Of a stretch of DNA of 64,000 nt, positions 1 to 8,877 are shown piece after piece. The position numbers and the translations under genes are program-made. Source of the DNA: Firmicutes bacterium UBA5201 (GTDB lineage: Bacteria > Bacillota > Clostridia > Peptostreptococcales > Acidaminobacteraceae). Position 1 is the first letter of the stretch; every line of letters begins with the position of its first letter. The notes under the pieces were generated by a model. That model was not told the DNA's origin and made no database searches. It saw nothing but the letters and a program-made list of their open reading frames with translations. The DNA lies in assembly GCA_002412775.1 (NCBI GenBank), contig DHVT01000011.1:278431-342430 (forward strand), read 5' to 3'.

Positions 1-996
1 GCTATGCTTCAAAAGGCTCCAGCGATGCCAAGTTACACTTCCACGGCGGCCATAATGCAAATGGACGAAGATGGGCATGTGAAGATCATGATCGGTGCCA
101 TCGACATGGGTCAAGGAGCGAACACGGTAATGGCTCAGATAGCCGCTGAAGAATTGGATTTGCCAATGGATAGTGTGGATGTGGTCTGGGATGTTGATAC
201 AGATAAGCATCCTTATGACTGGAATACTGTTGCTTCGAAATATACTTTTATGGGTGGCAATGCTGTAAGAAAAGCATCCCAAAACATGATCAAGCAGATG
301 AAGGATATTGCTGCACAAGTTTTAAGATGTCATCCTGATGAATTGGCACATGGTGACGGTTACATCTATCATGTTCACCATACCGCTAGAAGAATACCAT
401 TCAAGAAGTTGGCGATGGGTTACATGTATGAAAACGGTAACGGCATAGGTGGACCAATCATCGCACACGGCGTATACATGGCGAGTGGACTTACGAATCC
501 GGATCCAGAGACAGGTCAGGGCAGACCTGGACTCGTATGGACTTTTGGGGCTCATGGCATAGAAATCGAAGTCGATGTAGAGACCGGTGAAGTACATGTG
601 CTCAAAATCACCTCTGCATTTGATATCGGAAAGGTCATCAACAAGAAATTGGTAGATGGACAAGTACTGGGAGGTGTAGTTCAAGGTTTGGGATCAGCAC
701 TAGTTGAAGGTTATAAATTCAGTCCTGATGCCAAATTGCTCAATCCTTCGTTTACAGACAACAAGATACCTACTGCAAAGGATATACCTGATGAAATCGT
801 ACCAATCTATATTGAAAATCCACAGACAGACGGTCCTTATGGTGCACGTGGCATCGGTGAACATCCTATGATATCGGTACCTTCGGTAATTGGAAATGCT
901 CTTTATGATGCACTAGGAATCAATTTTTTTACATTGCCAATGACACCAGAGAAAGTGGCTCTGGCCATAGCAAAAGAAAAGAAAGACATAAAATGA
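1..996 (+). CDS. Molybdenum hydroxylase (xanthine dehydrogenase type), molybdopterin-binding subunit, 5' truncated
   Basis: C-terminal 331 or so residues of a XdhA/aldehyde-oxidase type large subunit; the frame is open to the window edge, so the N-terminus lies outside. These subunits bind the Mo-pterin cofactor and hydroxylate purines or aldehydes together with FAD and 2Fe-2S partners. Visible signatures are the cofactor loop IDMGQGANTV and the C-terminal GARGIGEHPM, which carries the conserved active-site glutamate. It overlaps the next gene, a cofactor cytidylyltransferase, by four bases, consistent with coupled expression. In purine-fermenting Clostridia such enzymes can be selenium-dependent. 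The substrate cannot be read from this fragment. Confidence 0.9.
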   Translation, partial: AMLQKAPAMPSYTSTAAIMQMDEDGHVKIMIGAIDMGQGANTVMAQIAAEELDLPMDSVDVVWDVDTDKHPYDWNTVASKYTFMGGNAVRKASQNMIKQMKDIAAQVLRCHPDELAHGDGYIYHVHHTARRIPFKKLAMGYMYENGNGIGGPIIAHGVYMASGLTNPDPETGQGRPGLVWTFGAHGIEIEVDVETGEVHVLKITSAFDIGKVINKKLVDGQVLGGVVQGLGSALVEGYKFSPDAKLLNPSFTDNKIPTAKDIPDEIVPIYIENPQTDGPYGARGIGEHPMISVPSVIGNALYDALGINFFTLPMTPEKVALAIAKEKKDIK

Positions 997-1595
997 TATC
1001 GCCTAGTAATCTTGCGGGAATTATTCTGGCGGCGGGGTATTCTTCTAGAATGCACCAATTCAAACCTTTATTGCCTCTGGGAAAAAGCACTGTAATTGAA
1101 ACTGCGATTGATGGTTTTATAGAAGCCGGGATTGGAAACATAGTTGTAGTTATTGGTCATAACGCGGAAGCTCTAAAGCCATTGTTGGACCACAAGAAAA
1201 TTCAATGGGTTTACAACAGCCGATTTGATGAAGGTATGTTTACTTCCATATTGGCTGGCCTGAATGCGTTGGAGAAATCAGTTCATGGTTTTTTACTGTT
1301 GCCCGCGGACATTCCTTTAGTTAAAAAAAAGACTATCAATCAATTGTGTGAGGCATTTGATAGCAGTAATAAAGATATAATATATCCGGTATATTTAGGA
1401 AGACGAGGCCATCCACCGATTATTTCAGCCAAAATGTTCCCTGAGATACTCAAATATGATGGCACAGGTGGTCTGAAAGCATTATTGAAAACATATGGTG
1501 ACAGAGCCTTTCATGTAGAAGTTGATGATGAAGGCGTTTTACTTGATATGGATCAGTATGAGGATTACATGAAATTATGCATGTACCATTCTTGA
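993..1595 (+). CDS. MocA-like molybdenum cofactor cytidylyltransferase
   Basis: 200-residue nucleotidyltransferase of the NTP_transf_3 family. The N-terminal GIILAAGYSSRM is the nucleotide-binding signature, followed by a basic FKPLLPLG stretch; PADIPLV supplies the metal-binding aspartate and RRGHPP is typical of MocA/MobA-like enzymes that add CMP or GMP to molybdopterin. The start overlaps the stop of the molybdenum hydroxylase gene (ATGA), so it probably matures the cofactor of that enzyme (CMP would be the usual nucleotide for this hydroxylase class). Nucleotide specificity is inferred from context. Confidence 0.85.
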   Translation: MISPSNLAGIILAAGYSSRMHQFKPLLPLGKSTVIETAIDGFIEAGIGNIVVVIGHNAEALKPLLDHKKIQWVYNSRFDEGMFTSILAGLNALEKSVHGFLLLPADIPLVKKKTINQLCEAFDSSNKDIIYPVYLGRRGHPPIISAKMFPEILKYDGTGGLKALLKTYGDRAFHVEVDDEGVLLDMDQYEDYMKLCMYHS

Positions 1596-1671
1596 TTTGT
1601 AAATGACACCATTGTTATAACATGTAGTTATTGGGTATCATGCTTATACTGATAAAGGAGGATTACAGTAT

Positions 1672-2133
1672 ATGGCAAGTGTCGCAGTCAATCAACCAGC
1701 ACCAGATTTCACTTTAAATGATTTCAATGGAAAAACATTCAAGTTATCGGATTTCAAAAATGAAAAACACGTCCTTTTGGTACTGAACAGAGGTTTTGTC
1801 TGATCTTTCTGCCAGAGGCATATGATGCAGTTGCATCAAGATTATGATTCATTCATCAAAAGAGACACCGTCATAGTTGCAGTAGGTCCTGAAAACGCAA
1901 AGAGTTTCAAGGACTATTGGGCTAAGAACCAATTGCCGTTTTATGGGTTGCCTGATGAGAAGCTCAGTGTTTTGAAACTATACGGTCAAAAGGTGAACCT
2001 ATTCAAATTGGGACGTATGCCTGCACAAATGATCATTGATAAAAATGGTGTTTTAAGATTTGTCCATTATGGCCATTCCATGCAGGACATCCCGGAAAAT
2101 TCGGAACTTTTCGAATTGTTGGATGAACTTTAG
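1672..2133 (+). CDS. Selenocysteine-containing peroxiredoxin-like (AhpC/TSA) protein with in-frame TGA
   Basis: 153 residues if the TGA at 1801-1803 is read as selenocysteine (codon 44). ATG at 1672 follows AAAGGAGG at 1654-1661. The reading frame is the same before and after the TGA and runs on for 110 codons. The N-terminal part (PAPDFTLNDF) is a classic AhpC/TSA start, and the recoded codon sits in NRGFV-U-SFCQRH, where homologues carry a CxxC redox motif; the result is UxxC (U44, C47). The C-terminal half (LGRMPAQMIIDKNG) completes the thioredoxin fold. Role: reduction of peroxides or disulfides. A hairpin suited to a bacterial SECIS lies just downstream. It is not a frameshift, because no base change is needed. 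A plain nonsense mutation is the alternative, but the stop falling exactly on the redox residue argues against it. Confidence 0.9.
1819..1846 (+). promoter_or_regulatory. Putative bacterial SECIS hairpin
   Basis: Inside the coding sequence after the TGA. TGATGC (1823-1828) pairs with GCATCA (1833-1838) around the loop AGTT, and CATA (1819-1822) can pair with TATG (1843-1846) across a four-base bulge. The loop begins about 25 bases after the UGA and has G as its second base, which fits the known spacing and loop-guanine preference for SelB recognition. Called from pairing by eye, without an energy calculation. Confidence 0.65.
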
Positions 2134-2142
2134 GATTAAAGA

Positions 2143-2184
2143 AGCGGTTTTCTCGATTTTATTCGTGAAACTGCTTTTTTTTTT
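2143..2184 (+). terminator. Rho-independent terminator after the selenoprotein gene
   Basis: AGCGGTTT (2143-2150) pairs with AAACTGCT (2168-2175), with one G-U pair, followed by an unbroken T run to 2184. Confidence 0.85.
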
Positions 2185-2275
2185 GTGATAATTATACGAT
2201 TTAATCAAAAAATAACTTATTATTCTGATTTATTTGTTACAATATAAAGAGAAAATTCGTAAGGGGGAAATCTTT

Positions 2276-2956
2276 ATGAGTATGGAATGGTATGACATGA
2301 TCGCAAAAAGAAACGGAGGATACAAGAGTAACGCCAAGTACACGGTTGAAGGTGTTTCCGGAGAAACGATATTTGAGAGAAAACTCTCTAAGATGCTTGA
2401 AAAATATGATGAGGTATTAGATGCGGGCTGTGGTCATGGGGAATTTACCCTGAAAATGAGAAGACACGCCAATCGTATTATCGGAATTGACAATTCGATT
2501 GAAATGATCAAAATTGCCAATAGACTCAAAGCCGATCTGAGAGCTCAACGTGTTGATTTTTTACATTGCAGCACAAAAGAGCCGCTTCCATTCAAAGATC
2601 ATCAATTTGACTTGATTTACTCGAGACGAGGTCCTACGTCGATTATCGATCAGAATCGGATTCTCAAATCAGGCGGTATGATATTTGGAATCCACTCAGC
2701 AAATATGGATGGTCTTGAGGAAAAACTCATTGATCAAGGATTCTCTGAAATAGAATTCGATGTTTATGACAGTACATTTCTTGTTTTTCCTGACAAGGAT
2801 GAGTTTGCCAAGTATCTGACAGATACACATGGAAATCCAGATTACACATCTCCTGAAAATAGATTGAAGTTTGAAGAGCTGATTGCTATACATACTGTGG
2901 GGGATAAGATAAAATATAAGGAATGGCGCTTCATATGGAAAGCGAAACGGAGGTAA
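2276..2956 (+). CDS. Class I SAM-dependent methyltransferase
   Basis: 226 residues from ATG 2276, chosen because AAGGGGG sits about eight bases upstream. The frame is open further 5' but without a ribosome site. Motif I is VLDAGCGHGEF (SAM-binding glycine loop), and IIGID with the acidic residue of motif II follows. The C-terminal half is typical of the Methyltransf_11/25 group. The substrate cannot be told. It is followed after three bases by a small zinc-ribbon membrane protein, so the two are probably co-transcribed. Confidence 0.8.
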   Translation: MSMEWYDMIAKRNGGYKSNAKYTVEGVSGETIFERKLSKMLEKYDEVLDAGCGHGEFTLKMRRHANRIIGIDNSIEMIKIANRLKADLRAQRVDFLHCSTKEPLPFKDHQFDLIYSRRGPTSIIDQNRILKSGGMIFGIHSANMDGLEEKLIDQGFSEIEFDVYDSTFLVFPDKDEFAKYLTDTHGNPDYTSPENRLKFEELIAIHTVGDKIKYKEWRFIWKAKRR

Positions 2957-2959
2957 ACA

Positions 2960-3235
2960 ATGGATCAGTGTCCAAATTGCAAAGCTAATAATATAACCCT
3001 TGGCACCAAAATCATGGTTGGGCCGACACGAAGCATACTCTGCACTAAATGTGGAGCACTTATAACTGTGCCGTGGTACTCCATGTTACTGACAATTATT
3101 GTGATTGGTTTGATTTTTTGGTCGTCAAAAGCACTTCCCATTGAGATGTACATGCTCAGTTCAATGATAGTCATAGGAACATACGTATTCATTAAATATA
3201 AGTTTGTGCCACTCAAAATCAGAAAAAAACATTAA
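2960..3235 (+). CDS. Small zinc-ribbon membrane protein
   Basis: 91 residues. CPNC near the N-terminus and CTKC at about residue 29 form a CxxC-CxxC zinc ribbon. Two hydrophobic segments follow (roughly residues 40-56 and 62-78), then a basic tail ending in RKKH. This resembles the short Cys-rich-domain membrane proteins common in Firmicutes, for which no function is known. Three bases separate it from the methyltransferase gene. Confidence 0.7.
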   Translation: MDQCPNCKANNITLGTKIMVGPTRSILCTKCGALITVPWYSMLLTIIVIGLIFWSSKALPIEMYMLSSMIVIGTYVFIKYKFVPLKIRKKH

Positions 3236-3260
3236 AGAGGTCAATGATTGGAGGTTTGAG

Positions 3261-3854
3261 ATGTTGGATAAAACCATTCCATATTTCAATATAGTTATGA
3301 AGAGAGTCGCTAAAAAAACAGTACCACAGATCAGTCTCCCTAGCGGCTACAGTTATACATATTATAAAAAGGGGTTCGAAAAAGACTGGGCTGAGATAGT
3401 GACTTCCGTTGGCGAGTTCGTTTCAATTCAAAGTGCTCTGGAGTATTTCAATGAATTTTATTTGAGGGATTCATCAGAAGCGGAGAGAAGAATTTTATTC
3501 GTTCAGAACCATCAAAAAGAGAAAGTTGCCACTGTGACATCATGGTGGAATTATACAGGTGTACATAGAACACCTGCAATTGAATGGGTTGCAGTCAAGC
3601 CAGAATATCAAGGTCTTTCACTGGGTAAGGCGATTGTTTATCAGGGTATGAGACGCATGATTGAAATTGAAGGCGATAGAGATATTTTTCTTCACACTCA
3701 GACTTGGAGTTACAGAGCGATAGGCATTTATCTTTTGGCAGGTTTTGAATTCATGAAAAAAGATACTTTTGGAAATTACATCAACGAATTTGATTGTGCG
3801 TTACCCTATTTGGAGGCCAAAATGGCCAGATATCTTTGTGAACGAATTTCTTAA
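3261..3854 (+). CDS. GNAT family N-acetyltransferase
   Basis: 197 residues from ATG 3261, preceded by GGAGG at 3250-3254. A longer frame reaching back to 3204 would overlap the previous gene and lacks a ribosome site. The central region IEWVAVKPEYQGLSLGKAIV is the acetyl-CoA-binding motif A of GNAT enzymes, and the following GIYLLAGFEFM matches motif B. The acceptor substrate is unknown. Confidence 0.8.
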   Translation: MLDKTIPYFNIVMKRVAKKTVPQISLPSGYSYTYYKKGFEKDWAEIVTSVGEFVSIQSALEYFNEFYLRDSSEAERRILFVQNHQKEKVATVTSWWNYTGVHRTPAIEWVAVKPEYQGLSLGKAIVYQGMRRMIEIEGDRDIFLHTQTWSYRAIGIYLLAGFEFMKKDTFGNYINEFDCALPYLEAKMARYLCERIS

Positions 3855-3900
3855 AAATCCAATATAATGCTATACTTGACATAAAAAGGAGTTTCATGGA

Positions 3901-4785
3901 ATGAAAGAAACCAAACTGTATAAGAAAACCGAAGATTGTTCCATACGAATGGACATCTATTATCAGGTTCCGGGTGCACCAGTCATTGTCTATATCCACG
4001 GTGGGGCTCTGATCTTTGGCTCTCGGAGAGATATCACGGAAGCACAAGTGGAATACTTTAAAACAGCAGGGTTCAATGTTATATCCATAGATTATAGGTT
4101 GGCACCTGAAACGAAACTGGATGAGATTGTTGAAGATGTTCGTGATGCGGTCAAATGGATCCAATCAAGAACCGCAGAGTGGTATGACATGGATACTGAA
4201 CGTCTGATTTTTTTCGGAAGTTCCGCAGGAGGATATTTAAGTTTGCTTCTAGGCACAATGCCAGATTTAAAACCGATGGCGATCATATCAATGTATGGCT
4301 ATGGAGACATTCTAGGCGAATGGTACTCTGAACCAAGTGCGTTTTATCTGAAAAAGAAGCCTGTCGATTTGACCACAGCAGAACAATTTGTGGGAAAATA
4401 CGGTACGACTGATGGGTCGGCAGAAAGATTCATGTATTATCTTTTTTGTCGCCAGCATGGTTTATGGGTCGAAAAAATTAGTGGTATGAGCAGACTGGAA
4501 AATTTGGAAAATCTTAGAGCTTTCAACCCAATTGATCATTTGGATGCAAGTTTTCCACCCACTATTTTTCTCCATGGCGATAGTGATACTGATGTACCGT
4601 TTGAACAATCTGTTTTGATGCATAATCAATTGAATTTACTGGGCGTAAAAACTGAACTTGTCACTATGACAGGTGCCGATCACGGATTTGACAAAGTATT
4701 TTCCTCGCAGGAAGTTCAAGATGCATATGATCAAATCGTAGAATTTATCAATTCACTTATAAAATCTGAACCCAATAGGAGCTAA
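3901..4785 (+). CDS. Alpha/beta hydrolase (hormone-sensitive lipase/esterase type)
   Basis: 294 residues. YIHGGALIFGS is the HGG oxyanion-hole motif of the alpha/beta hydrolase fold-3 group. FFGSSAGGYLS is the nucleophile elbow (GxSxG); HGDSDTDVP supplies the acid and GADHGF the histidine, so the triad is complete. No signal peptide. Likely a cytoplasmic carboxylesterase acting on a small ester; the substrate is unknown. The stop is one base before the next GNAT gene. Confidence 0.85.
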   Translation: MKETKLYKKTEDCSIRMDIYYQVPGAPVIVYIHGGALIFGSRRDITEAQVEYFKTAGFNVISIDYRLAPETKLDEIVEDVRDAVKWIQSRTAEWYDMDTERLIFFGSSAGGYLSLLLGTMPDLKPMAIISMYGYGDILGEWYSEPSAFYLKKKPVDLTTAEQFVGKYGTTDGSAERFMYYLFCRQHGLWVEKISGMSRLENLENLRAFNPIDHLDASFPPTIFLHGDSDTDVPFEQSVLMHNQLNLLGVKTELVTMTGADHGFDKVFSSQEVQDAYDQIVEFINSLIKSEPNRS

Positions 4786-4786
4786 T

Positions 4787-5257
4787 ATGGAATTTTTGTT
4801 AAGAACAACAATCGAAAGTGATTTGGAAGTATTTTTTTTGAACCAGCTGGATGATGAGTCCAATCAAATGGCTGCGTTCACATCAGTGGATCCATCCGAT
4901 AAAAAAACGTATATTGAGAAATGGACCAGACTTCTAAATGATGAAACCATTCACATGAAAACGATCATTTATAATGATGAGATTGCAGGAACAGTTGCGA
5001 AGTATGAGATGGATGGGGAATCGGAGATCACTTATTGGATCGGAAAAAGATATTGGGGTAGGGGGATTGCATCAAAAGCTGTGGAGGCGTTCTTGAAGCT
5101 TGAAAAAAAACGACCGATTTATGGTAGGGCCGCATCTGACAACACAAAATCAATACGTGTTCTGGAGAAGTCCGGATTTGTGAAAATCGGTTCTGAAATG
5201 AGCTTTGCGAACGCACGTGGGAAAGAAATCGAAGAAGTCATATATAGACTGGATTGA
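4787..5257 (+). CDS. GNAT family N-acetyltransferase (RimJ/RimL-like)
   Basis: 156 residues, starting one base after the esterase stop. TYWIGKRYWGRGIASKAV is motif A (acetyl-CoA pyrophosphate loop) of the RimJ/RimL-like GNAT group, and NTKSIRVLEKSGF is the conserved C-terminal segment. Coupling with the esterase suggests a shared transcript. The acceptor could be a protein N-terminus or a small amine. Confidence 0.85.
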   Translation: MEFLLRTTIESDLEVFFLNQLDDESNQMAAFTSVDPSDKKTYIEKWTRLLNDETIHMKTIIYNDEIAGTVAKYEMDGESEITYWIGKRYWGRGIASKAVEAFLKLEKKRPIYGRAASDNTKSIRVLEKSGFVKIGSEMSFANARGKEIEEVIYRLD

Positions 5258-5277
5258 TGCGTCAAAAGATAATAAAT

Positions 5278-5314
5278 AATGGTGCAAGAGGATTATCCTT
5301 TTGCACCATTTTAA
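5278..5314. terminator. Bidirectional terminator between convergent genes
   Basis: AATGGTGCAA (5278-5287) pairs with TTGCACCATT (5301-5310), with T-rich or A-rich flanks on both sides, so it can end both the GNAT transcript and the opposite truA-like transcript. Confidence 0.8.
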
Positions 5315-5321
5315 ATTCCAA

Positions 5322-6068
5322 TCAATAATTCACACTGATCAGGCACAGCGCATCCGCCATCGCCTTATGTCCTATATAGTTTTCTCGTTTGGTTGTCAAC
5401 GCATTTGAAATCGTATTGACAGGGAGTTGATTCAGTCCGACTTGAATGATAGTTCCGACGATCAGTCTCTCCATGTTCAAAAGAAAACCGTTTGCGGTCA
5501 TCGTAAATATGATTTCATGGTCTGTTTCGGTAATGTCTACGGATTTGATCTCTTTGATCGGATTCTTGACTTTCTTGTTGGACGTGAATGGTGAGAAGTC
5601 CGCCACTCCGATCAATTCTTCTGCTGCTTGTCTCATTTTTTGGACATTCAACTTTTGTGCCATGACATTGACTTGTTTTCTTTCGAAAAGAGGTCGGTTA
5701 GGCGCATCGACTTTCCATAGCCTATATTCATAAGTGATGCTTTCAACCAAGTATTTGCTGTGAAACCTTGCATCAACCGGTTCAATGCTGAGTACAATGA
5801 TGTCATCCGGCAAGTACTTTTCAAAATACTCGAATAGTCCAGAGGCGTCCAATTGATCGTCAACAGCATTGAAATTGACTATTTGCGCTTTGGCGTGAAC
5901 ACCGGCATCTGTGTTGACCGCTCCAATGACTTCCACGTGCTGTCCATAAAGCTTTTCAAGGATCATTTCAAGTTTGCCCTGAATACTCTTCTCAGGTTTG
6001 TCTTTTTTAGGGGAAAAGCCCATATAATTTCTACCATCATAGGCAATTTTCATTTTATAGTTTTGCAT
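5322..6068 (-). CDS. TruA-like tRNA pseudouridine synthase with altered active-site motif
   Basis: 248 residues, TruA family, which converts uridines 38-40 of tRNA anticodon arms to pseudouridine. KIAYDGRNYMGF and SIQGKLE match the TruA N-terminus. The catalytic aspartate is kept (D54), but the motif reads VNTDAGVHA, with Asn where the family has Arg (usually GRTDAGVHA). The later RFHSKY (usual: FHARF) and the C-terminal domain are recognisable. It may be a paralogue with altered substrate rather than the housekeeping enzyme. Upstream, in the same direction, lies the UPF0182 gene. Confidence 0.8.
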   Translation of the reverse strand: MQNYKMKIAYDGRNYMGFSPKKDKPEKSIQGKLEMILEKLYGQHVEVIGAVNTDAGVHAKAQIVNFNAVDDQLDASGLFEYFEKYLPDDIIVLSIEPVDARFHSKYLVESITYEYRLWKVDAPNRPLFERKQVNVMAQKLNVQKMRQAAEELIGVADFSPFTSNKKVKNPIKEIKSVDITETDHEIIFTMTANGFLLNMERLIVGTIIQVGLNQLPVNTISNALTTKRENYIGHKAMADALCLISVNY

Positions 6069-6129
6069 AAAGTTCTCCTTTGCGACTTTTGTCGATCAAT
6101 GAATTATATCACATTGTAGCATCGATTCG

Positions 6130-8787
6130 TCACTTGATTTTTTCTTCAAGTTCCTTTATGAGCAATTCTAGTGCATCCAATGCTTCTTTGGTCAAATTGA
6201 ACTTTTCTGTGATTTCGTCAAGCAATTCCTGCACACTACCGGATTCTGCTGCTTCAGGTGTATCGTCCATTGTCCCGAACAATCTTTTTAAGCCGAGTTC
6301 AAGAGTCTGTTCCATAACAAAGTTGTCGTTGTATACCAAAATGACACGCTTCATTTCCGGCAAAGCGTCCTCATTGTCGGATATGATGTAAATCGGTTCG
6401 ACGTAAAGAAGCGAGTTTTCAATTGGCACAACAATCACATTGCCCCTGAGCACACTGGAACCTTGTTGTCCCCAAAGTGTGAATTGAGGAGAAATTACTG
6501 AATCCTGATCGATTCGAGACTCAATCATGATGGGGCCCTGAATCGTTTTGTCCTTTGGAAAGCGATACAAGAAAATCTTTCCGTAATTTGGCTCATCATT
6601 TCTGGCCACGAGAAGAGAAGTCATATTGGGTTTGCCTTTTGGTGTGTATGGCAGAATCAGGGCAAATTCAGCTTTCTCTTCGATTTTAAACATCACATAA
6701 TTGGATTGCATGGTTTGGACATCACCCATGTATTTTTCAGTGGCGATATCCCATACGTCTTCGCCGTTGTAGAAGACTACCGGATTGTCCACGTGATACT
6801 TCATGAATACTCTGGATTGTAGATCAAAGTAATCCTGCGGATACCTCGTGTGAGCGACAAGTCCTGTTGGAAAGTCCGATTTTGGCTCAAATAGAGTGGA
6901 GTAAATGTTTGCATAAGTCTTAATGAGAGGGTCATCTTCATCGTAGATGTAGAATTTGGTAGTGCCATCATAGGCATCGACGACTACTTTTACTGAATTC
7001 CGAATATAGTTTTTGACTTTTCCATTGAAATTGGACGTTTGTGAGTACGGGTAAGCCATTGAGGTGGTGTAGCTGTCTATGATCCAGTAGAGTTTTCCAT
7101 CTTCACCATTAAGGACAATATATGGATTTGTGTCATATTCCAAAAAAGGTGCGATTTCCCTGACTCGATCCAATATTCTTCTGTTGATTATGATTTTGCT
7201 TTCGGAGTTGATGTTGTTGGATACGAGAAGTTTCATACTTCTTTCTTTGATGGAGAACAATAATCTGTTCATAGGGCTGAGCTTGATTCCCGCTTCACCT
7301 GAGTACATGGTCTCTACGTTGTCAGAACCGCTCGGATAGTCAAACTCCATTTCATCCGTGTTGACAATGATGTATTTGTCTGTTTGTTCTCCAAAATATA
7401 TTTCAGGTCTGTTGATGACAAGGTCGGTGGTCGTAATCGGAGGAATGTTTTTTATTAAAAGTTCAGGCTGACCTTCGTTTGTGACGCGATTCACAGGGGA
7501 CATGACTATTCCATATCCATGAGTGTATTTAAGGAACTGGTTGATCCATGTCATTGCCTTGTTGTCCAATTTATATTGATCCAGTTCTCTGGCGGATATG
7601 AACACTTGAGTGTATTCTCCATCAATGTAATACCGGTCGATGTCGATGTCATAAAAATCATAATAGAGTCTTATGCTTTGGATCTGATTGAACGTTTGGT
7701 TGAGAGGGCGCTCATCATTGATCCTGATATTGTTTATGGTTTCTGCGTTGTTTTGAATTTTGGCATAATCAAGAGTTTCCTCATATGGGTATTCCACCAG
7801 ATCCACCGAATCCATATTGTATGCTCGCTGTGTGAACTCTATGTTGTTGACAAGATACTCTCTCTCTTTTGTAATTTCATCCGGTTCAACGACCAACTTC
7901 TGAACAAATGTCGCAGTCATGCTGAAGGCTAAAGTAAGGGCAATAATCGCAATCGGTCCAGCGGCTAGGTAGAGTGTTTTATTCTTGCGTGATGCCCAAT
8001 AAGTGGTGATTACAGATAGAACTGCTACTAATGCATAAACCCTGTAAGCCCAAAGGGTCACGTTGATATCCGTATAACCCGCACCATATATGATTCCTCT
8101 ATCAGAATAAAGCAAATCAAATGTTTTTAAATAAAAATTAAATCCAAGGAGTAGGAATAAAAACATGATCAGGTACTTTGTTTTAGCGAGCAAACCGATA
8201 AAAAATGATTTGCTGATGTTCCTTGAAATGAATTCAGATGGTGTCTCTCTAAATGATTCATCTACTATTTTTATCTGATTGCTGAATAATAATTCTATAA
8301 ATGTGGTACCTATTAGGACAAAGCCAATAAATGTCATAAGAATTTGTATGATTTCCTTCAAAAATGGCAACGTGAAGAAATAAAAGCTGATGTCCATATT
8401 GAAAATTGGATCGACTAGATTGAAACTTTCCTTGTTGACTAATTTGAGATAGTCCAGCCAAATGCCATCACTCACTACGAATGCGATCAAACCACCCAAG
8501 GCGACGCTGATTGGAGTGATGAAACGCTTTAGATTCAAGTCCGCAAGTTGGTCATAGGATTTGCTCAGTTTGTGGAGGTATAATGATAGGAATCCTCCTA
8601 ACAAAATCCAAACTGGAATGAAGAGATAAAGTTTTGTCAAAAGTCTAACCATAAAGACATTGCCGAAATCGATGGAATCAAACCATAAGAAATTCGTGAT
8701 GAGATTGACTCCCTGAGTCAAAAGAATGAAAAGGATCACTGGAACGGCGATTACCAATTTTATCAGATGTTTTTTAATGCTTTTCAT
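6130..8787 (-). CDS. UPF0182 family large membrane protein
   Basis: 885 residues from ATG 8787, with GGAGG five bases upstream; a longer frame begins at 8799 but would leave this site inside. The N-terminal third holds about seven hydrophobic segments (roughly residues 10-300), then a long extracytoplasmic domain rich in beta-type sequence, and an acidic coiled tail. The pattern (NFLWFDSI near the N-terminus, NEPNYGKIFLYRFPKD in the C-terminal domain) is that of the UPF0182/COG1615 family, whose function is unknown. It is divergent from chrA. Confidence 0.85.
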   Translation of the reverse strand: MKSIKKHLIKLVIAVPVILFILLTQGVNLITNFLWFDSIDFGNVFMVRLLTKLYLFIPVWILLGGFLSLYLHKLSKSYDQLADLNLKRFITPISVALGGLIAFVVSDGIWLDYLKLVNKESFNLVDPIFNMDISFYFFTLPFLKEIIQILMTFIGFVLIGTTFIELLFSNQIKIVDESFRETPSEFISRNISKSFFIGLLAKTKYLIMFLFLLLGFNFYLKTFDLLYSDRGIIYGAGYTDINVTLWAYRVYALVAVLSVITTYWASRKNKTLYLAAGPIAIIALTLAFSMTATFVQKLVVEPDEITKEREYLVNNIEFTQRAYNMDSVDLVEYPYEETLDYAKIQNNAETINNIRINDERPLNQTFNQIQSIRLYYDFYDIDIDRYYIDGEYTQVFISARELDQYKLDNKAMTWINQFLKYTHGYGIVMSPVNRVTNEGQPELLIKNIPPITTTDLVINRPEIYFGEQTDKYIIVNTDEMEFDYPSGSDNVETMYSGEAGIKLSPMNRLLFSIKERSMKLLVSNNINSESKIIINRRILDRVREIAPFLEYDTNPYIVLNGEDGKLYWIIDSYTTSMAYPYSQTSNFNGKVKNYIRNSVKVVVDAYDGTTKFYIYDEDDPLIKTYANIYSTLFEPKSDFPTGLVAHTRYPQDYFDLQSRVFMKYHVDNPVVFYNGEDVWDIATEKYMGDVQTMQSNYVMFKIEEKAEFALILPYTPKGKPNMTSLLVARNDEPNYGKIFLYRFPKDKTIQGPIMIESRIDQDSVISPQFTLWGQQGSSVLRGNVIVVPIENSLLYVEPIYIISDNEDALPEMKRVILVYNDNFVMEQTLELGLKRLFGTMDDTPEAAESGSVQELLDEITEKFNLTKEALDALELLIKELEEKIK

Positions 8788-8877
8788 ATGAACCTCCAAT
8801 CAATAAAAGACTACACAATATATATACCCAAAATTTAATGTTCTATATACTATAAGTATGAAAGGAGTGATGGGGTC

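Noticed and set aside
1801..1803. Frameshift or pseudogene in the peroxiredoxin gene
   Set aside because: The frame is identical on both sides of the TGA and the protein is intact; a single TGA at the redox position fits recoding better.
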